From: Duganella sp. 1411
GTDB lineage: Bacteria; Pseudomonadota; Gammaproteobacteria; Burkholderiales; Burkholderiaceae_D
NCBI RefSeq assembly: GCF_017833525.1
Contig: NZ_JAFICD010000001.1
Coordinates: forward strand, 2,294,001-2,358,000
Length of the DNA: 64,000 nucleotides
Reading direction: 5' to 3'
The notes beneath the pieces are model-generated. The model saw only the letters and a program-made list of their open reading frames with translations, had not been told where the DNA came from and did no database searches. Shown piece by piece: positions 56,764 through 64,000 of the stretch. A program made the translations under genes and the position numbers. Within the stretch, counting starts at the first letter, position 1, and every line of letters begins with the position of its first letter.

Positions 56764-59655
56764 ATGAGCCAATACATCGTCAGCATCGACCTTGGCACCA
56801 CCAACACGGTGCTGGCCTATTCGGCGCCCGGCAAAGCCGACATCGAGTTGTTCGACATCGAACAGCTGGTGGCGCCGGGCGAGGTTGGCGCGGACGCCTT
56901 GCTGCCCTCCGTCCGATATCACCCTGCCGAGGGTGAACTGGCCGAAGGCGAGTTGCAGCTGCCATGGCCGCAGGCCGACGTCGCGGGCTTGAAGCAAGTG
57001 GTGATCGGTCGCCTGGCGCGCAAGCTGGGCGCGCAGGTGCCCGGGCGGCTGGTGGCCAGCGCCAAGAGCTGGCTGTCGCATCCGAACGTGGACCGCACGG
57101 CGGCGATCCTGCCGTGGGGAACCGAGGCCGACGTGGCCAAGGTGTCGCCGGTGGCGGCCAGCGCCTCCTATCTCGCGCATTTGCGGTCGGCGTGGAATAC
57201 GCGCTTTCCCTCCCATCCGCTGGAACGGCAGCAGATCGTTCTGACGATCCCCGCCTCCTTCGACGAGGGCGCGCGGGCGCTGACGCTCGAGGCGGCGCGC
57301 ATGGCCGGCCTGTCCGGCCTGCGGTTGCTGGAGGAGCCGCAGGCGGCCTTCTACGATTGGCTGTTCCGCCAGCGCGACACGCTGGCCGCCGATCTGGCCG
57401 AAACGCGGCTGCTGCTGGTGTGCGACGTCGGCGGCGGCACAACGGACTTTAGCCTGATCAAAGTCGAGATGGCCGATGGCCAGCCGGAGATCAGCCGCAT
57501 CGGCGTCGGCAATCACCTGATCCTGGGCGGCGACAATATGGATCTGGCGTTGGCGCATCTGGTGGAGACGCGCATGGCCGCCGGACAGCCCGGCGACGCG
57601 CCGGCCGCGCGCCTGTCGTCGAGCCGCCTTGCGCAATTGGCGGAACGCTGCCGGGTGGCGAAAGAACAGCTGCTGGCGGCCGACGCGCCGGAGCGCGCCA
57701 GCGTCACCCTGCTCGGTTCAGGCTCGCGCCTGATCGGCGGATCCCGCTCGGCGGAGCTGACGCGCGACGAAGTGGCGGCGCTGGTGGTGGACGGCTTTTT
57801 CCCATTGAACCCGTCGCGCGAGCCGGCCACCCGCGTACGCGGCGCGATCATCGAATTCGGCCTGCCCTACGCCAGCGACGCCGCCATCACGCGCCATCTC
57901 GCGGGCTTTCTGCGCCAGCACGCGGCCGCCGCGCGCGAGGCATTGGGCCTGCCGGCCGACGACCACGCGACGATACCGGTGCCCGATACGCTGCTGCTGA
58001 ACGGCGGCGTTTTCCGCGCCGACGCCCTCACCCGCCGTTTGCAGGAAGTACTCTCCAGCTGGCGCGGCCAGGCGTTGCGCGTTTTGAACAACAACGATCC
58101 CGATGTCGCCGTCGCGCGCGGCGGCGTGGCCTACGCGCTCGGTCAAACCGGGCAGGCGCCGGTGATCGGCGGCGGCTCGCCACGCAGCTACTTCCTGCTG
58201 CTGGACGACGAACAACGCGCCGACAAGCCGCGCCGCGCCGTTTGCATACTGCCCCGCGGCAGCGCCGAGAACCGCGAGATCCTGCTGGCCGAACGCACTT
58301 TCGCGCTGCGCCTTGGCCGGCCGGTGCGCTTCCACCTGGCCTCGTCGACCTCCGACGCCACCCCGCCGCAACCAGGGGAGCTGGTCGAACTGTCGCCGGA
58401 CGATTACGTCCAGCTGCCGCCGATAGCGACCGTGCTGCGCGACAGCGGCGCCGCCGACGCCCGCAAGGAAATCCCGGTGCGGCTGGCCGCGACGCTGAGC
58501 GAAGTCGGCACGCTGGAAGTGCATTGCGTGGCGATCGAGGACGCGCAGCGCTGGCTGCTGGAGTTCCAGCTGCGCGGCGACACCGGCATCGCGGAAACCG
58601 ACGACCTATCCGCCCCCGGCCAACATGAGTCGCCGATGCCGGCGGGCCTGAACGCCGCCATCGACAAGATAGACCGCATCTTCGGCAGCCGCGCGCAGCA
58701 GGTCGACATCAAGGAAGTCAAGCAGTTGCGCGCGCAGCTGGAGCACCTGCTGGGCAGCCGCGAGAGCTGGACCACGCCGCTGCTGCGCCGCCTGTTCGAC
58801 GCGCTACTCGAACGCGCCAAGGGCCGCCGCCGCTCGTCGGAACACGAACGCGCGTGGCTCAATCTGAGCGGCTACTGCCTGCGTCCCGGCTTCGGCCATC
58901 CGCTCGACGAGTGGCGCATCGAGCGCTTGTGGGCGATGTTCGAGGCCGGCGCTCAGCACCACAAGGACAGCCAGGTCTGCGCCGAATGGTGGACCTTGTG
59001 GCGGCGCGTGGCCGGCGGCCTGAGTGTCGAGGCGCAGTTGCGAGTGCTCGACGATTTCGCCTTCAACGTCCAGGCGGACGCGCAGGAGCGCGGCCGCCGA
59101 CCTCAAACGCTGGTCAACGGCAGCGAGGAGGACATGCTGCGTCTGGGCGCGTCGCTCGAACGCATCCCCGGCAGCTACAAGGCCGAAATCGGCGCCTGGA
59201 TGCTGTCGCGGCTCGACGCGGCGACCCGCGCCGCCGCCAAGGCCGGCGCCAATAAAACCCGTGCCGGCGCGGCCGATGCCGGCAAGGCCGAGGCGTCCCA
59301 GGCGCGCTTCCTGTGGGGCCTGAGCCGCGTCGGCGCGCGCCAGCCTTTCCACGGCAGCGCGCACGATGTCGTCGACAGCGGCGTCGCCGCGCAGTGGCTT
59401 GCCGCGATACTGGGGCTAGACTGGAAGAAGGTGGAACCGGCCGGCTTCGCGGCGGCGCATCTGGCGCGCATGACGGGCGACCGTTCACGCGACATCGACG
59501 AGGCCTTGCGCGCCCAGATCCTGCGGCGGCTTGCCGCCATCGGCGCCCCCGCCAACTGGAGCGCCATGGTGCGCGAGGTGGTGCAACTCGACCAGGCCGA
59601 CGAAAAACGCATGCTGGGCGAGTCGCTGCCGCCGGGGTTGAAGCTGATCGCCTGA
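56764..59655 (+). CDS. Hsp70 family protein (second, large) with C-terminal DUF3731-type region
   Basis: 963-residue Hsp70-like protein. MSQYIVSIDLGTTNTVLAYS, CDVGGGTTDFSLIKVEMADG and LLNGGVFRADALTRRLQEVL show the ATPase domain (residues 1-500), then a beta-rich part (AATLSEVGTLEVHCVAIED region) and about 340 further residues of helices (LINGAAIDKIDRIFGSRAQQ-like, KGRRRSSEHERAWLNLSGYC), matching the large Hsp70/DUF3731 group. Twice the size of DnaK beyond the ATPase. It starts two bases after the previous stop; function unknown, probably a partner of the first Hsp70. Confidence 0.9.
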   Translation: MSQYIVSIDLGTTNTVLAYSAPGKADIELFDIEQLVAPGEVGADALLPSVRYHPAEGELAEGELQLPWPQADVAGLKQVVIGRLARKLGAQVPGRLVASAKSWLSHPNVDRTAAILPWGTEADVAKVSPVAASASYLAHLRSAWNTRFPSHPLERQQIVLTIPASFDEGARALTLEAARMAGLSGLRLLEEPQAAFYDWLFRQRDTLAADLAETRLLLVCDVGGGTTDFSLIKVEMADGQPEISRIGVGNHLILGGDNMDLALAHLVETRMAAGQPGDAPAARLSSSRLAQLAERCRVAKEQLLAADAPERASVTLLGSGSRLIGGSRSAELTRDEVAALVVDGFFPLNPSREPATRVRGAIIEFGLPYASDAAITRHLAGFLRQHAAAAREALGLPADDHATIPVPDTLLLNGGVFRADALTRRLQEVLSSWRGQALRVLNNNDPDVAVARGGVAYALGQTGQAPVIGGGSPRSYFLLLDDEQRADKPRRAVCILPRGSAENREILLAERTFALRLGRPVRFHLASSTSDATPPQPGELVELSPDDYVQLPPIATVLRDSGAADARKEIPVRLAATLSEVGTLEVHCVAIEDAQRWLLEFQLRGDTGIAETDDLSAPGQHESPMPAGLNAAIDKIDRIFGSRAQQVDIKEVKQLRAQLEHLLGSRESWTTPLLRRLFDALLERAKGRRRSSEHERAWLNLSGYCLRPGFGHPLDEWRIERLWAMFEAGAQHHKDSQVCAEWWTLWRRVAGGLSVEAQLRVLDDFAFNVQADAQERGRRPQTLVNGSEEDMLRLGASLERIPGSYKAEIGAWMLSRLDAATRAAAKAGANKTRAGAADAGKAEASQARFLWGLSRVGARQPFHGSAHDVVDSGVAAQWLAAILGLDWKKVEPAGFAAAHLARMTGDRSRDIDEALRAQILRRLAAIGAPANWSAMVREVVQLDQADEKRMLGESLPPGLKLIA

Positions 59656-60294
59656 TCAGGCGCGCACGTAGCTGGCTTGCTGGGCGACGAAGCCGTCGAA
59701 GGCGTCGATCAGCGGCGTGAATTTGTGCGGGTCGTTTTCCAGTTGCGCCAGCGCGTACGCCGTGGCCTCCAGCGTGGACAGCTGATCCGGCAGATGCGCC
59801 TTGCGTATCAGATAGTGCGACGGCGGCGTATCGCGCAGCGGCAACCGGGGCAGCGCCTGCAGCGGCGGATTCAGATACAGCATCTTGCGGCTCTTGCGCC
59901 AAGTCCCGTCCAACACCACCAACCGCAAACGCTCAGGCTCCGCGAGCCAGTCCGGGTCGAACGGCAGCGGCAAGGCCAGTCCCAGCGATTTATCCTCAGC
60001 CGTCTCCGGGTACAGCAGCACGTTGCGGCGGTCCGGCGACAGCAAGCCGCCCAGCCGCTCGGGATCAAACGCTTCGCCGCATTCCAGGGCGCTGTTGGAT
60101 AGACTCAGATGCAACAGGCGCGCGCTGCCCTTGGCGTTGGCGACTTCCAGCGGATGCTGCAGGATCAGCACCTCCACCCGGTTGGCGACGGCGGTCACCC
60201 AGCGGCAGATGCATGTCTGGCGCGGCCGCAGGCACGCCGGGCATTGCGCCCGCGTGCTGCGCGAATTCGATGGTGCGGCGTCGGTACTGGTCAT
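59656..60294 (-). CDS. DTW-domain protein, tRNA-uridine aminocarboxypropyltransferase
   Basis: 212-residue DTW enzyme. The N-terminal zinc site is CPACLRPRQTCICRWV; the DTW motif reads VVLDGTWRKSRKML (about residue 126), and LSTLEATAYALAQLEND is the C-terminal helix. TapT/YfiP-type members make acp3U in tRNA from SAM. The neighbours give no further clue: Hsp70 convergent on one side and a chemotaxis receptor on the other. Confidence 0.9.
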   Translation of the reverse strand: MTSTDAAPSNSRSTRAQCPACLRPRQTCICRWVTAVANRVEVLILQHPLEVANAKGSARLLHLSLSNSALECGEAFDPERLGGLLSPDRRNVLLYPETAEDKSLGLALPLPFDPDWLAEPERLRLVVLDGTWRKSRKMLYLNPPLQALPRLPLRDTPPSHYLIRKAHLPDQLSTLEATAYALAQLENDPHKFTPLIDAFDGFVAQQASYVRA

Positions 60295-60337
60295 GGGCCG
60301 TCATTGTACCGAAGCGCGGACGCGTTTAAAACCGCAT

Positions 60338-62062
60338 TTAGAACTCTTCCCAGCCGTCCGAGTCGCTGGCGGTGATCGCCTTGCGTTTGCTGTCCGACGC
60401 CACCTTGCGGGGCGGCGCGGAAACGGCGGCCACGGTGGGCTTGGCGCGGCGCGGTGGTAGCGCCGGCCGTGGTTGCGCGCGCGGCGCGCCTCGGGCGTCA
60501 TGGGCGGGCGCCGGCAGCAGCAGGCCGTCCAGTTTAAATACGCTGACCACGTCGGCCAGCTTGGCCGACTGTTCCTGCATCGATTCCGCCGCCGCCGCCG
60601 CTTGCTCGACCAGCGCCGCGTTCTGCTGCGTCACCTGGTCCATCTGGGTGATGGCGTCGTTGACCTGGGCGATGCCGATGCTTTGCTCTTCGCTGGCGTG
60701 GCTGATCTGCGTCATAATCTGGGTCACGCGGTTGATGCTGGTGACGATTTCGCCCATGGTCTGGCCGGCCTTGTCGACCAGGTCCGAACCCAGCGAAACC
60801 TTCTGCACCGAGTCGTCGATCAGGCCTTTGATGTCCTTGGCGGCGGCGGCCGAGCGCTGCGCCAGGGTGCGCACTTCCGACGCGACGACCGCGAAACCGC
60901 GTCCCTGCTCGCCGGCGCGGGCCGCTTCCACCGCCGCGTTCAGCGCGAGAATATTGGTCTGGAAGGCGATGCCGTCGATGACCGAAATAATGTCCACGAT
61001 CTTGCGCGACGAGTCGTTGATCGAACCCATGGTGTTAACCACCTCGCCCACGACGGCGCCGCCACGGCTGGCGATTTCCGCGGCGCTGATCGCCAACGCG
61101 TTGGCCTCCCGCGCGTTCTCGGCGTTGAATTTCACCGTCGACGTCAATTCCTCCATCGACGATGCCGTCTCCTCCAGCGAGCTGGCTTGCTGTTCGGTGC
61201 GCGACGACAGGTCCTGGTTGCCGGCGGCGATCTCGGTCGAGGCGGTGGCCATCAAGTCGGTGCCGTTGCGAACCTGGCCGACGATGCTGACCAGGTTCGA
61301 GTTCATGATCTTCAGGGCGTTCATCAACTGCCCGGTTTCATCGGTGCTGTGGACCTGGATATCGCTGGTCAAATCGCCCGAGGACACGGTCTCCGCCACC
61401 TTGACCGCCTCGTTGATCGGCTTCGTGATCGTGTGGGTGATCCACCACGCGGCGAAGATGCCCATGACGATGGCGGCCACGCCCAGCAAGATAAGCAGCG
61501 TGCGGCCGCTGGTGTATTGGTCGTGGATCTCGTCGCCGGCCTTGTCAAGCAGGACTGCGTGCCGGTCCGAGAAGGTTTTCAACGCGGCCAGATAGCTGTT
61601 GCGGGTTTGCGTCAGGTCGCCTTCGTAGAGTTTTTTGCCTTTTTCCAGATCGCCCGCGGCCTTGGCGGCGAAGACGGCCTTGCGCACGTCGGTGTAGGCC
61701 TTGCGCGTGTCCAGCACCTGTTTGAACAGCGGCTTGAGTTCCTCGTCCGTGATCGTCGCGCCGATCTGGTCCTGGATCTTGGTGGCGCGGCCGGACGACT
61801 CGGCCATCAGCCCTTCGAGGGTCTTTTGATCGGCCGGATCGGCCACCATCCAGGCGCCGGTGGTGCGGGCGGCGTTGACCTCGATGATCTTGCCCCACTC
61901 GGCGATCAGGCGCTGATCGCGGATTCTCACGTCGATCATTTGGTCGGTCATCGCGCTGGCGCTACTGAGGCGCATGATGCCAATGATGGTCATCGTGGTC
62001 AGTAGCAGCAGGATGAGCGAGAAGCCGACGCCGAGACGCGTGCCGATTTTCAGGTTGTTCAT
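60338..62062 (-). CDS. Methyl-accepting chemotaxis protein
   Basis: 574-residue receptor. N-terminal helix ([20 protein letters not shown]), a periplasmic four-helix-bundle sensor (about residues 35-190), second helix ([20 protein letters not shown]), HAMP, then the signalling domain with the 36H-class hairpin tip [20 protein letters not shown] and [20 protein letters not shown] (about residues 370-400) and methylation-type segments ([20 protein letters not shown]). A CheR-tether pentapeptide is not evident, but the C-terminus ends DGWEEF. The ligand is unknown. No che genes are in the window. Confidence 0.95.
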   Translation of the reverse strand: MNNLKIGTRLGVGFSLILLLLTTMTIIGIMRLSSASAMTDQMIDVRIRDQRLIAEWGKIIEVNAARTTGAWMVADPADQKTLEGLMAESSGRATKIQDQIGATITDEELKPLFKQVLDTRKAYTDVRKAVFAAKAAGDLEKGKKLYEGDLTQTRNSYLAALKTFSDRHAVLLDKAGDEIHDQYTSGRTLLILLGVAAIVMGIFAAWWITHTITKPINEAVKVAETVSSGDLTSDIQVHSTDETGQLMNALKIMNSNLVSIVGQVRNGTDLMATASTEIAAGNQDLSSRTEQQASSLEETASSMEELTSTVKFNAENAREANALAISAAEIASRGGAVVGEVVNTMGSINDSSRKIVDIISVIDGIAFQTNILALNAAVEAARAGEQGRGFAVVASEVRTLAQRSAAAAKDIKGLIDDSVQKVSLGSDLVDKAGQTMGEIVTSINRVTQIMTQISHASEEQSIGIAQVNDAITQMDQVTQQNAALVEQAAAAAESMQEQSAKLADVVSVFKLDGLLLPAPAHDARGAPRAQPRPALPPRRAKPTVAAVSAPPRKVASDSKRKAITASDSDGWEEF

Positions 62063-62188
62063 GGCGAACCCCTAGCAAAGAATCAGGAATGTATGACTCA
62101 TGCTAGCACTGTTCGCCAGAATCTGTAGCACTCAGAGCAATATTAGACGTTGCGCTATAACAACTACCACAGCCGGACGATGCGCCGG

Positions 62189-63067
62189 CTATTCGCCGGG
62201 CGGCTGGGAGCCCAACAACTCCTCGACGCCGGCGATGGTGCCCGGGTCCTTGATGACGGCGCGCAGCCAGACGTGCAGCGGCATGTCGCCCCAGCTCGCG
62301 GCCTTGTCGGCGAGATAGGCGACCGGGCTATGGGGTTCGGTGCGGCGGAAAAAATCGGCCACCACCCGCAGCTGCTGCAGCGCCTGGGCGCGATTTTGCA
62401 CCTGCCCGCCGAACGTCGCGGGCGCGCCCTGGCCGGCGACACCCGCGCCGGTCTCGCCGCCCGGCGTCATCGCGGCGTGGCCGCCGGCCGGCGCCAGGGC
62501 GCTGACGACCGCCTGCAAAGCGTCTTTGGCGGCGCTAAAGCCCGGACCCTCGGCGCCCAGCCGCCTGTCGACCACGCGCTCCAGTTCCGTGAGCATGGCC
62601 AGGCAGTACTCGGCCTCGGGCAGCAGCGCGCCGCCGTCGGCCTGCGGCATTTCCCTCACCAGCACCGGGGTGCGGGTGAGCAGCCAATACAGATTGCCGA
62701 TGCGCTGATCGTAGTCGCCGTCCTCCGGCAGCGGATGCAGGCCTTCCCAATAATGCTCGCACAGGCCGGACAGCACAGCGTAGCCGTCACCCAGGCCGCG
62801 CAGGCCGCGCGTCTTGGCCAGGGCTTCCGCCAGCCAGGCGGCCAGGCGCAGATCCTTGGTTTGGGTTTCGATCATGCCGGCGCAGCGGCTGCCGACGAAC
62901 TCCCAGTCGGCCTCCTTCAGCACCGCGACCCACTCGCCTTGATCGAGCGTGGGGTCGTCAAAAGTGCGGGCGCGCGCGATGGCGTCCACCTCGCCGCTGA
63001 AGGACAGATCGTCGCCGCAGATCCGCTCGGCGCTGATGGGCAACAGCAGTTGTGCGATGCTGAACAT
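62189..63067 (-). CDS. tssA: TssA, type VI secretion system protein
   Basis: 292-residue TssA. The N-terminal ImpA_N region reads LLLPISAERICGDDLSFSGE, VAVLKEADWEFVGSRC, DLRLAAWLAEALAKTRGLRG (residues about 8-90); the C-terminus AVIKDPGTIAGVEELLGSQP is a typical TssA1 end. TssA caps the priming complex and coordinates sheath-tube assembly. It lies 13 bases downstream of tssH/clpV, so a T6SS cluster continues beyond the right edge. Confidence 0.92.
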   Translation of the reverse strand: MFSIAQLLLPISAERICGDDLSFSGEVDAIARARTFDDPTLDQGEWVAVLKEADWEFVGSRCAGMIETQTKDLRLAAWLAEALAKTRGLRGLGDGYAVLSGLCEHYWEGLHPLPEDGDYDQRIGNLYWLLTRTPVLVREMPQADGGALLPEAEYCLAMLTELERVVDRRLGAEGPGFSAAKDALQAVVSALAPAGGHAAMTPGGETGAGVAGQGAPATFGGQVQNRAQALQQLRVVADFFRRTEPHSPVAYLADKAASWGDMPLHVWLRAVIKDPGTIAGVEELLGSQPPGE

Positions 63068-63080
63068 GGCTGGCTCCTTG

Positions 63081-64000
63081 CTATTTGATGGTGTACTTGA
63101 ACTGCCCCTGCTTGCTGGCGCCGACCTTGATCTTGCTGATCGCCGCGCCCTGCGCCATCTTCTCGAGCACCGCCTCGGCGATCTCCGGCAGCAGGCTGCC
63201 GTTCAGGATATGGTCGACATTGCGGGCGCCGGAATCGACCTCCGTGCAGCGCGCCAGCACCGCCTCGACCAGCGCCTCGTCGTAGCCGAACTCCGCGTGG
63301 TGCTGGTCGCGGATGCGCTGGCCGATGCGATCCAGTTTGAGCGCGATGATACGTACCAGCACCTGGTCCGGGATCGGGTAGTACGGCACCACCTTGAGCC
63401 GCCCGAGGAAGGCGGGCTTGAAGTGCTTGACGAGCTGTGGCCGCAACAGCTGCTCGAGTTCATCGACCGTCGGCGGTGTTTCCTTGTTCAGGCATGCCTG
63501 CATGACGGCCGCCGAGCCGGCGTTGGAGGTGGCGATGATGATGGTGTTGCGGAAGTCGATCTCGCGCCCCTCGGCGTCGTCCATCACGCCTTTGTCGAAG
63601 ACCTGGAAAAACAGTTCGGTGACGTCGGGATGGGCCTTTTCAATCTCATCGAGCAGCACCACGCTGTACGGATTGCGCCGCACCGCCTCGGTCAGCACGC
63701 CGCCCTGGCCGTAGCCGACGTAGCCGGGCGGCGAGCCTTTCAGTCCCGAGACGCTGTGCGCCTCCTGGTATTCGCTCATGTTGATCGTCAGGAGCTTGCG
63801 CTCGCCGCCGTACAGCAGATCGGCCAGTGCCAGCGCGGTTTCGGTCTTGCCGACACCCGAGGGACCGACGAACATGAACACGCCCTTGGGTTTGTTCGGG
63901 TCGTCCAGGTTGGCGCGCGCGGTGCGCACGCGCTGCGCCACGGCGGCGATGGCGTCCGGCTGGCCGAGAATGCGCGCCTGCAGCGCGTCCTGCAGTTTGA
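63081..64000 (-). CDS. tssH: TssH (ClpV), type VI secretion AAA+ ATPase, 3' part only
   Basis: The last about 305 residues are present; the gene continues past the right edge. The second AAA+ module is complete: FVGPSGVGKTETALALADLL is Walker A, YSVVLLDEIEKAHPDVTELF is Walker B, and STSNAGSA-like IIATSNAGSAAVMQACLNKE with LKVVPYYPIPDQVL the sensor region. The short C-terminal D2 small domain ends FKYTIK. ClpV disassembles contracted TssB/TssC sheaths. Adjacent tssA confirms the T6SS assignment over ClpB. Confidence 0.93.
   Translation of the reverse strand, partial: KLQDALQARILGQPDAIAAVAQRVRTARANLDDPNKPKGVFMFVGPSGVGKTETALALADLLYGGERKLLTINMSEYQEAHSVSGLKGSPPGYVGYGQGGVLTEAVRRNPYSVVLLDEIEKAHPDVTELFFQVFDKGVMDDAEGREIDFRNTIIIATSNAGSAAVMQACLNKETPPTVDELEQLLRPQLVKHFKPAFLGRLKVVPYYPIPDQVLVRIIALKLDRIGQRIRDQHHAEFGYDEALVEAVLARCTEVDSGARNVDHILNGSLLPEIAEAVLEKMAQGAAISKIKVGASKQGQFKYTIK

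Overview
The window is high-GC DNA, almost fully coding, from a betaproteobacterium that is most likely in the Oxalobacteraceae (Massilia / Duganella / Janthinobacterium group). The evidence is a complete isc operon of beta/gammaproteobacterial type, parts of the Burkholderiales-type ilvBNC / pssA-leuA / rpsO-pnp gene order, a PEP-CTERM exported protein, a chromosomal subclass B3 metallo-beta-lactamase and type VI secretion genes. No rRNA, CRISPR array, prophage or intact insertion sequence was seen. The only tRNA gene is tRNA-Sec.

Layout. 1-3665: selenocysteine cassette (fdhE tail, selA, selB, selC), with a higBA toxin-antitoxin pair one base beyond the tRNA CCA end (3667-4210). 4313-6708: divergent B3 metallo-beta-lactamase and a cytochrome c / sorbosone-dehydrogenase-like enzyme. 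6813-10823: accessory block (AraC/GyrI regulator, methyltransferase, monooxygenase, flavoprotein, divergent TetR). 10973-11987: decaying tandem array of DUF29 genes. 12047-14785: pnp and rpsO with terminators. 14953-18888: lipoprotein, beta-barrel, ArsR/ABM/NIPSNAP genes and a PfkB sugar kinase. 18897-21378: leuA, pssA. 21483-24800: SIMPL protein, unusual Lgt and three unrecognised genes. 24904-28226: ilvBNC.

28776-31024: ECF sigma factor, DUF3619, DUF3106 and RDD genes, then a prolyl oligopeptidase and an HAF-repeat PEP-CTERM protein that seems to start at ATT. 34269-43314 (mostly minus): pseudouridine-synthase-like protein, threonine aldolase, methyltransferase and the isc operon (iscR-S-U-A-hscB-[two unknown genes]-hscA-fdx-iscX). 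43446-45665: uracil-DNA-glycosylase-like protein and a PF10091-type glucoamylase. 45838-50089: MacAB-like ABC exporter. 50181-51930: maiA, an FAH hydrolase and the stub of a VOC gene. 52244-60294: ChaC, a radical SAM protein, a DUF2760-Hsp70-Hsp70 operon and a DTW-domain enzyme. 60338-64000: chemotaxis receptor, tssA and the 3' part of tssH/clpV.

Three structural themes stand out. Accessory genes interrupt otherwise conserved blocks (leuA/rpsO, pssA/ilvC, hscB/hscA). A short inverted repeat occurs three times and twice supplies the stop codon of the neighbouring gene. Several genes survive as remnants (DUF29 copies, VOC stub) or have non-canonical key residues (Lgt-like, uracil-DNA-glycosylase-like and pseudouridine-synthase-like proteins).
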